The translations under genes were made by a program, and so were the position numbers. The notes beneath the pieces are model-generated. The model was not told the origin of the DNA and made no database searches. It was given only the letters and a program-made list of their open reading frames with translations. Source: Duganella zoogloeoides (GTDB taxonomy: Bacteria; Pseudomonadota; Gammaproteobacteria; Burkholderiales; Burkholderiaceae_D). Taken from it: DNA of 64,000 nucleotides. Shown piece after piece: positions 8,447-25,274 of this stretch. The DNA lies in the NCBI RefSeq assembly GCF_034479515.1, contig NZ_CP140152.1:4340001-4404000 (forward strand). Direction: 5' to 3'. The first letter of the stretch is position 1, and every line of letters begins with the position of its first letter.

Positions 8447-9700
8447 ATGAAACGTGTTGATGATTTCCGCCTGCGATTTGGCAATAACGAATACGTGCCC
8501 ATCATGGTCGGCGGAATGGGTGTCGATATCTCGACGTCGGAACTGGCGCTGGAAACCGCGCGCCTCGGTGGCATCGGCCACATTTCTGACGCCATGGTGG
8601 AAGACGTATCGGACCGTCGTTTCGATACCAGCTTCGTCAAGGATAAAACCAAGCTCTACAAGTTCAACATCAATAACTCGGACAAGTCGGTCGTGCAGTT
8701 CGACCTCGAGCGCCTGGCCGAAGCGCAGCGCCTGCATATCGGCAAGACCATGGAAGCCAAGAAAGGCCCCGGCCTGATCTTTGTGAACTGCATGGAAAAG
8801 CTGACCATGAACGGTCCGCGTGAAACCCTGCGCACCCGCCTGAACGCGGCGCTGGACGCCGGCATCGACGGCATCACGCTGTCGGCCGGTCTGCACTTCG
8901 GTTCGTTCGCGCTGATGGCCGACCACCCGCGCTTCCGTGAGGCCAAGCTGGGCATCATCGTATCGTCGGTACGCGCGCTGCAGATCTTCCTGCGCAAAAA
9001 TGCCAAGCTCGACCGTCTGCCCGACTTCATCATCGTCGAAGGCCCGCTGGCCGGCGGCCACCTGGGCTTTGGCATGGACTGGGCCGAATACGACCTGATG
9101 ACCATCACCAAGGAACTGCTGGCTTACCTGAAGAACGAGAACCTCGACATTCCGCTGATCGCCGCTGGCGGCATCTTCACCGGCAGCGACGCCGTCAGCT
9201 TCCTGGAAGCCGGCGCAGCAGGCGTACAGGTAGCCACGCGCTTCACCATCACCAACGAATGCGGTCTGCCAGCCAAGGTCAAGCAGGAGTACATCCGCGC
9301 CACCGAGGACGACATCATCGTCAACGGCGTCTCGCCGACCGGCTACCCGATGCGCATGCTGAAGAACACGCCCGCCATTGGCGCCGGCATCCGTCCAGGC
9401 TGCGAATCGTACGGCTATTTGCTCGACGCCACCGGCAACTGCGCTTACATCAACTCGTACAACCGCGAAGTGGCGGCCCATCCCGAGCTGAAAGTGGTGT
9501 CGGTGATGGACAAAACCTGCCTGTGCACCCACATGCGCAACTTCAACTGCTGGACCTGCGGGCACTACACGTACCGCCTGAAGGACACCACGCACAAGAA
9601 GGCCGATGGCGAATACCAGCTGCTGAGCGCGGAGCACGTGTTCAAGGACTACCAGTTCAGCGTGGACAACCAGATCGCGCTGCCGGAAAAAGAGGTCTGA
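8447..9700 (+). CDS. Nitronate monooxygenase-like FMN enzyme with Cys-rich tail
   Basis: This protein of 417 residues belongs to the nitronate monooxygenase / 2-nitropropane dioxygenase TIM-barrel family, FMN-dependent, which also includes FabK-type enoyl-ACP reductases. Family marks are MVGGMGVDIS at the N-terminus, IIVEGPLAGGHLG in the middle, and the phosphate-binding AAGGIFTGSDA. The C-terminal 100 residues go beyond a plain barrel and carry closely spaced cysteines and histidines (CLCTH, then CWTCGH). The start at 8447 follows TAAGGATAGCA; earlier in-frame starts lack such a site. The true substrate cannot be read from the sequence. A clear terminator follows. Confidence 0.82.
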   Translation: MKRVDDFRLRFGNNEYVPIMVGGMGVDISTSELALETARLGGIGHISDAMVEDVSDRRFDTSFVKDKTKLYKFNINNSDKSVVQFDLERLAEAQRLHIGKTMEAKKGPGLIFVNCMEKLTMNGPRETLRTRLNAALDAGIDGITLSAGLHFGSFALMADHPRFREAKLGIIVSSVRALQIFLRKNAKLDRLPDFIIVEGPLAGGHLGFGMDWAEYDLMTITKELLAYLKNENLDIPLIAAGGIFTGSDAVSFLEAGAAGVQVATRFTITNECGLPAKVKQEYIRATEDDIIVNGVSPTGYPMRMLKNTPAIGAGIRPGCESYGYLLDATGNCAYINSYNREVAAHPELKVVSVMDKTCLCTHMRNFNCWTCGHYTYRLKDTTHKKADGEYQLLSAEHVFKDYQFSVDNQIALPEKEV

Positions 9701-9718
9701 ATTAATTAGCTGGACAGG

Positions 9719-9745
9719 AGCGCTTCTTCGGAAGCGCTTTTTTTG
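9719..9745 (+). terminator. Rho-independent terminator after the nitronate monooxygenase gene
   Basis: A perfect 8-bp stem AGCGCTTC/GAAGCGCT closes a TTCG tetraloop and is followed by a run of T. It lies 19 bp after the stop codon at 9700. Confidence 0.93.
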
Positions 9746-9804
9746 CGTCTGCATTTTATGGATGGGGCCATTTATCCAGACAAATCAACACAGTATCTAA
9801 ACGC

Positions 9805-9838
9805 AAAAAAGCCCCAACCAGATCACTGATTGGGGCTT
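9805..9838 (-). terminator. Terminator of rRNA operon 1
   Basis: On the minus strand GCCCCAA pairs with TTGGGGC (9830-9836 with 9811-9817) and a T run follows. It sits about 13 bp beyond the 5S gene and ends the operon's transcription toward the nitronate monooxygenase gene. Confidence 0.9.
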
Positions 9839-9851
9839 TCTCTATATAACT

Positions 9852-9967
9852 AGCCTGACGATAACCTACTTTCACACTGGTTGCAGCACTATCATCGGCG
9901 CAAAATCGTTTCACGGTCCTGTTCGGGATGGGAAGGGGTGGGACCGATTTGCTATGGTCATCAGGCA
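9852..9967 (-). rRNA. rrf: 5S ribosomal RNA (operon 1)
   Basis: This gene of about 116 nt reads TGCCTGATGACCATAGC at its 5' end and closes with a complementary GTCAGGCTA at its 3' end, as 5S RNAs do. Inside are the conserved CCCATCCCGAACAGG segment and GTGAAACG. It is the last gene of operon 1. It differs from the second copy at one base that I could see (GGTTGCAGC here against GGTTTCAGC, plus strand). Ends are good to a few bases. Confidence 0.95.
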
Positions 9968-10098
9968 TTGAACTGTAAGGACATCGTCACACGACGCTGT
10001 CCTGAATCTGGGAGAAGCAAGTAGGTGGGTAATGAAGTTGTTATATCAACGAACGTTCCAACGCACTTCTTATTCGCTACAACCTGCTAAGGTTATAG

Positions 10099-12967
<2,869 letters not shown>

Positions 12968-13118
12968 TCCCTATAACGTTAGCCCCTGCGACTAAACAAG
13001 GAGCGTTTATAGGAATAAGAAGTACTACGTTGTTGCGTTTGTTGATACATACAATCATTACCCATCGCATTACGTTTTAGCGTAACACGACACATAAAAA
13101 TCTACTTACTTCTTCCAG

Positions 13119-13132
13119 ATTGTTAAAGAACA
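13119..13132 (-). promoter_or_regulatory. boxA antitermination signal in the 16S-23S spacer (operon 1)
   Basis: On the minus strand this reads TGTTCTTTAACAAT, a close match to rRNA boxA. It lies between tRNA-Ala and 23S, where NusB/S10-type antitermination factors are expected to load. Confidence 0.8.
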
Positions 13133-13191
13133 TACAGCACTTGGTCTCTAAAAGACCAAACCTAAATCGCTTTGATTTACGTTTGAACTCT

Positions 13192-13267
13192 TGGTGGAGG
13201 ATGACGGGATCGAACCGACGACCCCCTGCTTGCAAAGCAGGTGCTCTCCCAGCTGAGCTAATCCCCC
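13192..13267 (-). tRNA. tRNA-Ala (anticodon TGC), operon 1
   Basis: This 76-nt tRNA gene begins GGGGGATTAGCTCAGC, has the anticodon loop TTTGCAA, the T arm GGTTCGATCC, and an encoded CCA end. All four stems can be drawn. It lies in the 16S-23S spacer, downstream of tRNA-Ile with an 11-bp gap. Confidence 0.98.
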
Positions 13268-13278
13268 ATGGGTAAGAC

Positions 13279-13355
13279 TGGTAGGGCTGGTTGGACTCGA
13301 ACCAACGACCCCCGCGTTATCAACACGGTGCTCTAACCAGCTGAGCTACAGCCCC
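13279..13355 (-). tRNA. tRNA-Ile (anticodon GAT), operon 1
   Basis: This 77-nt tRNA gene begins GGGGCTGTAGCTCAGC, has the anticodon loop TTGATAA, the T arm GGTTCGAGTCC, and an encoded CCA. It is the first tRNA after 16S, as usual for Ile-Ala spacers. Confidence 0.98.
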
Positions 13356-13429
13356 AAATGCTGTTCTTCTAATTGACAGTCGATAAGTGTGAACGCTTGA
13401 TGAGGAGTCATTACTGACCAGTGCTACTC

Positions 13430-14963
<1,534 letters not shown>

Positions 14964-15405
14964 AATCTCTGTTTATTTGCCGATTTCTCGGCACCATCAT
15001 CGCTGATGGGTCGCTCACTCAAAATACTGACAGGCCACTATTTTCATAGCGCCTATTTCATTACTTCTTGTGAACATTTGATATGTTAAGTATCACGAAG
15101 ACTAGCTTCGTGTGCACTGTCATCAAACGTCCACACTTATCGACTGTTAATTTTTAAAGAACTGTATTTGGTGTTGCGGTACTGCGTTGCTGAAGAAGCG
15201 TTTTGTTCATCAGCGAAGAGGCAAGATTATGAGGCGTTTCGAATGTTTCGTCAAGCACTTCTTTTTCTTCTCTACTCTCGCTTCACTCGACATTTGCATG
15301 TGTTGTTCTGCGAGGGGGCGAATTATAGCCAGTGTCCATACAAAGCTGCAAGACTTATTTTCGCGCTGCTACAATCGCAGCCTTTACCCGGTGCGGAAAG
15401 CAGTC
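14964..15405 (-). promoter_or_regulatory. rRNA operon 1 leader and promoter region
   Basis: This 442-bp stretch has no gene. It contains the operon leader, with a boxA-like AGTTCTTTAA on the minus strand at 15154-15163. A promoter lies at about 15322-15351: -10 TATAAT (15322-15327) and a weak -35 TTGCAG (15346-15351) 18 bp away. The bases after the -10 are very GC-rich (CGCCCCC), the discriminator type linked to stringent control of rRNA promoters. The start of the divergent symporter gene at 15406 sits close behind, so the two promoters must share this space. Confidence 0.75.
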
Positions 15406-16767
15406 ATGACTAATAATTCGATCAAACGCGGCGGCTTCAGCTCCAGCTTCGGCGTCCTCGCCGCCACACTGGGTTCGGCCGTCGGCCTGGGCAATATCTG
15501 GAAGTTCCCCTACCTCACCGGGGCCAATGGCGGCGCCGGCTTTTTGTTGATTTATTTGCTGGCCACCTTGCTGGTCGGCCTGCCGGTCATGATTGCTGAG
15601 ATCACCATGGGCCGTGCTGCCAAGGCCAACCCGATCACAGCGCTGCAAAAACTCAGCCCGAGCCGTCTGCCCTGGTGGCTGATCGGCGCATCCGGCATGC
15701 TGGCATCTTTCCTGATCATGTCGTTTTATTCAGAGGTAGTAGCCTGGGTATTCGCCTACGTATTCAAGGCCATCGGCGGATCGATCCTCAGCAGCGATCG
15801 CCAGGTGACTGAAGGCGCATTTACGGCGCTGATCAGCGATCCGCTGCAATCGCTGGTGTGGCAATGGGTGGTACTGATTTTTATCGGCGGCATCCTGTTG
15901 ATGGGGGTGACCAAAGGCATTGAAGCGGTGGCCAAGAAACTGATGCCGCTGTTATTCCTGCTGCTGCTCCTGCTGTGCGCGGTGAGCCTGTCGCTGGACA
16001 AGGCGCTCGATGGCCTGGCATTCCTGTTCCGCCCGGACTTCAGCAAGATCACTGCGGGCGTCATTCTTACGGCGATGGGCCTGGCGTTCTTCAAGCTGTC
16101 GCTGGGCATGGGTACCATGATGACTTACGGTTCGTACTTCCGCGATGATCAGAATATTCCGCAAACCACGGTGCGGGTGATGATCGCCGACCTGTTCGTC
16201 TCGATGCTGGCCGGGATCGCCATCTTCCCGGCGGTGTTCACTTTCGGCTTCGCGCCGTCGGCCGGGCCATCGCTGGTATTCATCACCATCCCGGCCGTGT
16301 TCTCGCAAATCCCTGGCGGGCACTTCCTGATGATCGTGTTCTTCGTGCTGGCCGCAGTTGCTGCGACCGGTGCGATGCTGTCGCTGATGGAAGTGCCGGT
16401 CGTGATTTTGCATGAGCGCCTGGGCCTGAGCCGCGCGAAGTCGACCATGCTGACCATCGCCGTGTTGATGGTGGCCGGCTCCAGCTGTGCGCTGACTAAC
16501 AACGTGCTGGCCGACTTCAAGTTGTTCGGCATGAATATGTTCGACCTGTTCGACTTCTTGTCGTCGAATGTGCTGCTGCCGATCGGTGGCATTTGCCTGG
16601 CGGTATACGTCGGCTGGGTTTGGGGCGCGGACAAATTCACGCGCGCGCTGTCCAATAATGGCGCGCTGCCCAACCAGGCGACTGCGCGCGTCGTGTTAAT
16701 ACTGCTGCGCTATGTGTCGCCACTGCTGATCTTGCTGGTGATGCTCAAGGGCTTGAACCTGTTCTGA
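15406..16767 (+). CDS. NSS-family sodium-dependent symporter
   Basis: This 453-residue inner-membrane protein is of the neurotransmitter:sodium symporter (SNF/NSS) family, which moves amino acids or related compounds with sodium. The N-terminus has the family signature FGVLAATLGSAVGLGNIWKFPY, with the unwound helix 1 that holds sodium and substrate, then about 11 hydrophobic helices. The ATG at 15406 places that signature near residue 15; the longer frame from 15187 runs through the rRNA promoter and is unlikely. Substrate is unknown. It lies between two rRNA operons and is transcribed away from operon 1. No specific regulator is adjacent. Confidence 0.88.
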   Translation: MTNNSIKRGGFSSSFGVLAATLGSAVGLGNIWKFPYLTGANGGAGFLLIYLLATLLVGLPVMIAEITMGRAAKANPITALQKLSPSRLPWWLIGASGMLASFLIMSFYSEVVAWVFAYVFKAIGGSILSSDRQVTEGAFTALISDPLQSLVWQWVVLIFIGGILLMGVTKGIEAVAKKLMPLLFLLLLLLCAVSLSLDKALDGLAFLFRPDFSKITAGVILTAMGLAFFKLSLGMGTMMTYGSYFRDDQNIPQTTVRVMIADLFVSMLAGIAIFPAVFTFGFAPSAGPSLVFITIPAVFSQIPGGHFLMIVFFVLAAVAATGAMLSLMEVPVVILHERLGLSRAKSTMLTIAVLMVAGSSCALTNNVLADFKLFGMNMFDLFDFLSSNVLLPIGGICLAVYVGWVWGADKFTRALSNNGALPNQATARVVLILLRYVSPLLILLVMLKGLNLF

Positions 16768-16828
16768 ACCCGGTGCGGGCGGGTGCAAAACAGGCTATGG
16801 TACATCCCTCACCTGACTGGAAGCCCGC

Positions 16829-18106
16829 ATGAGCATGCAAGAACTAATTTACGACGCCATCGTGGTCGGCACCGGCCCCGGTGGCGCCAGTGTCGCGCGT
16901 GAGCTGGCCCGGCGGCAGCTGCGGGTGCTGATCCTCGAGCGCGGCAGCAATGCGCCGCTCGAGGGCACCTTGTCGCAGATGGCGGGCATGGCGGCAATTC
17001 CCGGCAAAGGGGTATTCATTCATCGCGACGGCTCTCTGCTGGTCCGCGGCCTGGTGGTTGGCGGCAGCAGCACGATCAATTTTGCCACAGCCGCCCCGCC
17101 GCCCTTACCCATGTTTGCCGCCTACGGCATCGACCTGGCGCCAGCGCTGGCATCGCTGCGCGCGGAGCTGCCGATGGAGCCTTTACCCGATAGCCTGATC
17201 GGCCCCATGGCCAAGCGCATCGCTTCGGGCGCCGGCGCACTCGGTCTCGACTGGCGCAAACTCGACAAACTGATACGCCCGCAGATCTGCCGCACCGGCT
17301 GCTGGCGGTGCGTCTATGGTTGCCCCTTCGGCGCCAAATGGACCGCCCGCGATTTTGTCGACGAAGCAGTGGCGTCAGGCGCGACGTTAGTCGATCATGC
17401 CCTGGTCGACAGCGTGGTCGTGAAGGACGGGCGAGCATGCGGCGTGCGCTTCCAGCGTAAGGGTGAAACCCATACCGCGCGCGCCACAAATATCATATTG
17501 GCCGGCGGCGGTATCGGTAGCCCACGCCTGCTACATAGCTCTGGGCTTCATGCTGCACAAAGCTCGTTCTTCAGCGATCCGGTCATTGCGGTGATGGGCG
17601 AGGTCGACCAATTGGACGGCGGCGCAGAAGTACCGATGGCCTGTGGCCTGTATCTGCAGGAGGAAGGCGTTGCCTTGGCCGATATGGCTTTGCCCAGGCC
17701 GATGTTCCAGGCATTTGCAGTGCAGGTCGGACGCCTGGACCGCGTGCTTTCCCACGCGCGCACCCTGACCATCATGGTCAAGATACGCGACGATATCGGT
17801 GGCGCCATCGGTCCGCATTGGGTTGATAAATCGCTCACTGCAGGCGATCGCGCCAAACTCAAACGTGGCATCGGAATGGCGCGCGATATTTTGCGCGCGG
17901 CAGGTGCAAAAAAAATCTTCAAAAGCTGGCATTTCGCTGCCCATCCGGGCGGCAGTCTACCTATCGGCACTATCGTCAACAGCGATTTGCAAACCAGTAC
18001 GAGAAATTTGTATGTATGTGATGCCTCGGTGATACCAGGATCATGGGGATTGCCGCCGACGTTGACCTTGCTATGCCTGGGAAAACGTCTAGGAATGACG
18101 CTCTGA
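16829..18106 (+). CDS. GMC-like FAD-dependent oxidoreductase with cysteine motif
   Basis: This 425-residue protein opens with a Rossmann FAD-binding motif (DAIVVGTGPGGASVARELA) and a glucose-methanol-choline-like GGSSTINFA segment. It ends with the GMC C-terminal pattern: HPGGSLPIGTIV, then YVCDASVIPGSWGLPPTLT. The middle carries C-x3-C-x2-C-x3-C followed by PFGAKW (coded at 17285-17342), a motif I associate with a subgroup of GMC proteins and long-chain alcohol oxidases that may bind a metal cluster. It lies 61 bp after the symporter and could share its transcript, so it might act on the imported compound; that is inference. The reaction is unknown. Confidence 0.75.
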   Translation: MSMQELIYDAIVVGTGPGGASVARELARRQLRVLILERGSNAPLEGTLSQMAGMAAIPGKGVFIHRDGSLLVRGLVVGGSSTINFATAAPPPLPMFAAYGIDLAPALASLRAELPMEPLPDSLIGPMAKRIASGAGALGLDWRKLDKLIRPQICRTGCWRCVYGCPFGAKWTARDFVDEAVASGATLVDHALVDSVVVKDGRACGVRFQRKGETHTARATNIILAGGGIGSPRLLHSSGLHAAQSSFFSDPVIAVMGEVDQLDGGAEVPMACGLYLQEEGVALADMALPRPMFQAFAVQVGRLDRVLSHARTLTIMVKIRDDIGGAIGPHWVDKSLTAGDRAKLKRGIGMARDILRAAGAKKIFKSWHFAAHPGGSLPIGTIVNSDLQTSTRNLYVCDASVIPGSWGLPPTLTLLCLGKRLGMTL

Positions 18107-18112
18107 AATGCG

Positions 18113-18146
18113 AAAAACCCCACCAAGATCACTTGATGGGGTTTTT
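18113..18146. terminator. Bidirectional terminator between the GMC oxidoreductase gene and rRNA operon 2
   Basis: CCCCACCAA and TTGATGGGG form a stem with one wobble position. A runs lie on the left and T runs on the right, so it can end transcription from both sides. It serves the oxidoreductase gene (plus) and the 5S end of operon 2 (minus). Confidence 0.85.
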
Positions 18147-18156
18147 CTGTATAACT

Positions 18157-18272
18157 AGCCTGACGATAACCTACTTTCACACTGGTTTCAGCACTATCAT
18201 CGGCGCAAAATCGTTTCACGGTCCTGTTCGGGATGGGAAGGGGTGGGACCGATTTGCTATGGTCATCAGGCA
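18157..18272 (-). rRNA. rrf: 5S ribosomal RNA (operon 2)
   Basis: This second 5S gene has the same length and ends as the first copy, with one base change in the 3' half. It closes operon 2 and is followed on the minus strand by the bidirectional terminator. Confidence 0.95.
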
Positions 18273-18404
18273 TTGAACTGTACGAGTCGCGTTCTGGTGA
18301 ACGTTACTCAGAATCTGGAAGTAGTAAGTAGGTGGGTAATGAAGTTGTGTATCAACGAACGTTCCAACGCACTTCTTATTCGCTACAACCTGCTAAGGTT
18401 ATAG

Positions 18405-21272
<2,868 letters not shown>

Positions 21273-21423
21273 TCCCTATAACGTTAGCCCCTGCGACTAA
21301 ACAAGGAGCGTTTATAGGAATAAGAAGTACTACGTTGTTGCGTTTGTTGATACATACAATCATTACCCATCGCATTACGTTTTACCGTAACACGACACAT
21401 AAAAATCTACTTACTTCTTCCAG

Positions 21424-21437
21424 ATTGTTAAAGAACA
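21424..21437 (-). promoter_or_regulatory. boxA antitermination signal in the 16S-23S spacer (operon 2)
   Basis: The minus strand reads TGTTCTTTAACAAT, identical to the operon 1 site and in the same place between tRNA-Ala and 23S. Confidence 0.8.
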
Positions 21438-21496
21438 TACAGCACTTGGTCTCTAAAAGACCAAACCTAAATCGCTTTGATTTACGTTTGAACTCT

Positions 21497-21572
21497 TGGT
21501 GGAGGATGACGGGATCGAACCGACGACCCCCTGCTTGCAAAGCAGGTGCTCTCCCAGCTGAGCTAATCCCCC
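21497..21572 (-). tRNA. tRNA-Ala (anticodon TGC), operon 2
   Basis: This 76-nt gene is identical to the operon 1 copy, with encoded CCA. It is separated from tRNA-Ile by 59 bp here instead of 11 bp. Confidence 0.98.
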
Positions 21573-21583
21573 ATGGGTAAGAC

Positions 21584-21631
21584 TGGTAAGGCTGGCTGGA
21601 CTAGCGTCCACCTTACCCCCAGCTTTTTAAC
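21584..21631 (-). repeat. 48-bp insert in the tRNA-Ile/tRNA-Ala gap, copying a tRNA 3' end
   Basis: This segment is absent from operon 1, where the gap is only 11 bp. Read on the minus strand, its last 19 bases (AGTCCAGCCAGCCTTACCA) match the last 19 bases of tRNA-Ile, including the CCA, at 17 of 19 positions. The insert also folds on itself: GGTAAGG and TGGAC (plus strand from 21585) pair with GTCCA and CCTTACC (ending 21617) around a TAGC loop, with a 5-base bulge on one side. It looks like a decayed partial duplication of the neighbouring tRNA gene that has kept a hairpin. Confidence 0.8.
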
Positions 21632-21708
21632 TGGTAGGGCTGGTTGGACTCGAACCAACGACCCCCGCGTTATCAACACGGTGCTCTAACCAGCTGAGCT
21701 ACAGCCCC
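21632..21708 (-). tRNA. tRNA-Ile (anticodon GAT), operon 2
   Basis: This 77-nt gene is identical to the operon 1 copy, with the anticodon loop TTGATAA and encoded CCA. The 48-bp insert follows it on the transcribed strand. Confidence 0.98.
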
Positions 21709-21784
21709 AAATGCTGTTCTTCTTGATTGACAGTCGATAAGTGTGAACGCTTGATGGCGAGTTATTGCTAACTCAGTGCTACTC

Positions 21785-23318
<1,534 letters not shown>

Positions 23319-23808
23319 AATCTCTGTTTATTTGACACTTTCGTGTCACCCTTATTGCTAAGGGGTCGCTCACTCAAAATACTGACAGGCCACTATTTTC
23401 ATAGCGCCTATTTCATTACTTCTTGTGAACATTTGATAATTTAAGTATCACGGAGACTAGCTCCGTGTGCACTGTCATCAAACGTCCACACTTATCGACT
23501 GTTAATTTTTTAAAGAACTTATTCGGTTGCTACTTTCGCTCTTGACAAATCGTTTTGTTTGTCAGCGAGAAGGAAGAGTATGAAGCGTTTGCAGCATTTC
23601 GTCAACCTTCTTTTTTCTCGCTTCACTCTGCATTTGCATGCGGTGTTCTGCGAGGGGGCGAATTATAGCCAACACTGGACGCCGTGGCAAGAAACATTTC
23701 TACGACACGGCCCATCCCCAGTTTCTTGCATCCTGTCGCACAGGCATGGCGCAAAGCGGCGCTGGTCGTTACAGTTGCATCATCAAATACAGACAGTGAA
23801 AGCCGCAC
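23319..23808 (-). promoter_or_regulatory. rRNA operon 2 leader and promoter region
   Basis: This stretch of about 490 bp has no gene. On the minus strand there is a promoter with -35 TTGCCA (23685-23690), a 17-bp spacer and -10 TATAAT (23662-23667), followed by the GC-rich discriminator CGCCCCC. A boxA-like AGTTCTTTAA is at 23510-23519. The leader is largely shared with operon 1, but this -35 is closer to consensus. Sequence beyond the promoter differs from operon 1, so the duplicated block ends here. Confidence 0.8.
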
Positions 23809-25200
23809 ATGTTTCCTTTGCCAAAAACCCAAGAAACGGTCAAAACCGTCGCCACCTGGCTGCACCGAGCCTTCGATGCGGTGGCTACCTGGGTAACGCA
23901 GCTGTCCTGGTGGAAGTTCTTGGTGTTTGCCATATTGATGCTGATTGCCGGATCCATTCTGCAGGACGAGCTGTTTTCCTCTAATACTGTAATCCAGGAA
24001 AATGTTCGCAGCGACAAGTCCAAGCGTCGCAGTGGCGAAAGTAATATTGTCATCGATGACAGCGGCATCCGCTTCAATCCCCGCAACAAGAACATCAACA
24101 AGGATGCCGAGAAGAGCGTCGAAGAAACCGCCGCAGAACATGCCGATCATGTTGCAGAACCGGTCGAGCCGGCTGTGCCGGCCGAGCCCGAGGAGCCGGC
24201 AGCGCCAGAGGAGCCAACGACTCCGACCACACCGACTACCCCGACTACCCCGACAACGCCAACCACCAAGGGCAAAACCGGCAAAGCCGCCGCCGTCCCC
24301 TCCCTGCCCTCGCTGCCCGGCGACGAAGTCCACATCGAATTGCCGCCGCAAATCGGCGAGGAGTTGTCCAACGCTATCGAAGAAGCAGTGGACGATGCCG
24401 CCGAGCAAAAAGTGGCCCGCTACCATGTGCAGGCATCGACCTGGTTCAAGAGTTTCGTGACCTTGCTGGTGCTGGCACTATTCGGGATCAAGGCGCTGAT
24501 GGGCAGCAAAAAGCGCGCGGAAGCGGAAACCCAGAACGCCAACGCCACCGCCGAACGCGAAGCCATGCAGCGCCAGCTGTCCGAAGCGCGGATGCAGATG
24601 ATGCAGGCGCAAGTAGAGCCGCACTTCCTGTTCAATACTCTGGCATCGGTCGAACACCTGATCGAAACCGATCCGCCACGCGCCTCGGCCATGCAGCGCA
24701 GCCTGATCCGCTACCTGCGCGCGGTGCTGCCGCAAATGCGCGATAACGCCCTGATCACCAACCTCGGCCGCGAAGCCGACATGGTGGAGGCTTACCTGAA
24801 CCTGCTCAAAATGCGCATGGAAGAGCGCCTGATCGTGGAGTTCGATGTGCCGGACGGGCTGCGCACTGCCGCCTTCCCACCCATGATGCTGCAATCGATG
24901 GTGGAAAACGCCATCAAGCACGGCCTGGAAGCGAAGCCCGAGGGCGGCGTGCTGAAAGTGCGCGCCGAAGTGGCCCATAACAAGCTGCGCGTGATTGTCT
25001 CCGATACGGGCCTGGGCTTTGGCGCCGTGCCCAGCAACGGTACCGGCCTGGGGCTGACCAACATCCGCGAACGGTTGAAACTGCTGCATGGCGAGCAGGG
25101 CCAGTTGCTGATCGCCGCCAACAGCCCGAGCGGCGTGATCGCCACCATCGAGGTGCCATATGCCCTGGCCAAGACCACGCTGGAAAAGAAGCCTCATTGA
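23809..25200 (+). CDS. LytS/AlgZ-type sensor histidine kinase with Pro-Thr periplasmic region
   Basis: This 463-residue sensor kinase has the His_kinase (PF06580-like) and HATPase domains of the LytS/AlgZ group. One membrane helix lies near residues 35-50 and a second near 216-231; the roughly 165 residues between are probably outside the membrane and hold a run of Thr-Thr-Pro repeats (about 137-153). The phospho-acceptor is H272 in QVEPHFLFNT, and the nucleotide pocket is seen in MVENAIKHGLE and GTGLGLTNIRER. It is followed 74 bp later by a LytTR response regulator, its likely partner. The start overlaps the rRNA operon 2 upstream region. The signal sensed is unknown. Confidence 0.87.
   Translation: MFPLPKTQETVKTVATWLHRAFDAVATWVTQLSWWKFLVFAILMLIAGSILQDELFSSNTVIQENVRSDKSKRRSGESNIVIDDSGIRFNPRNKNINKDAEKSVEETAAEHADHVAEPVEPAVPAEPEEPAAPEEPTTPTTPTTPTTPTTPTTKGKTGKAAAVPSLPSLPGDEVHIELPPQIGEELSNAIEEAVDDAAEQKVARYHVQASTWFKSFVTLLVLALFGIKALMGSKKRAEAETQNANATAEREAMQRQLSEARMQMMQAQVEPHFLFNTLASVEHLIETDPPRASAMQRSLIRYLRAVLPQMRDNALITNLGREADMVEAYLNLLKMRMEERLIVEFDVPDGLRTAAFPPMMLQSMVENAIKHGLEAKPEGGVLKVRAEVAHNKLRVIVSDTGLGFGAVPSNGTGLGLTNIRERLKLLHGEQGQLLIAANSPSGVIATIEVPYALAKTTLEKKPH
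24214..24268 (+). repeat. In-frame 9-bp tandem repeat coding Thr-Thr-Pro
   Basis: Imperfect direct copies of CCGACTACC lie inside the sensor kinase gene and encode repeated TTP units in its likely periplasmic region. The unit is a multiple of three, so copy changes keep the frame. Confidence 0.8.
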
Positions 25201-25274
25201 TTAATTGACCATGAGCGCAATTCGTTGAATAATTGATCGACTATCCTTTTGATAAACCTTAGCCAGCAAACACG

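Noticed and set aside
15187..15405. N-terminal extension of the sodium symporter
   Set aside because: It crosses the rRNA promoter and leader. The family N-terminus and membrane helix 1 start right after the ATG at 15406.
24214..24268. CRISPR-like array
   Set aside because: The units are short, contiguous, in frame and code for Thr-Thr-Pro. There are no spacers and no cas genes.
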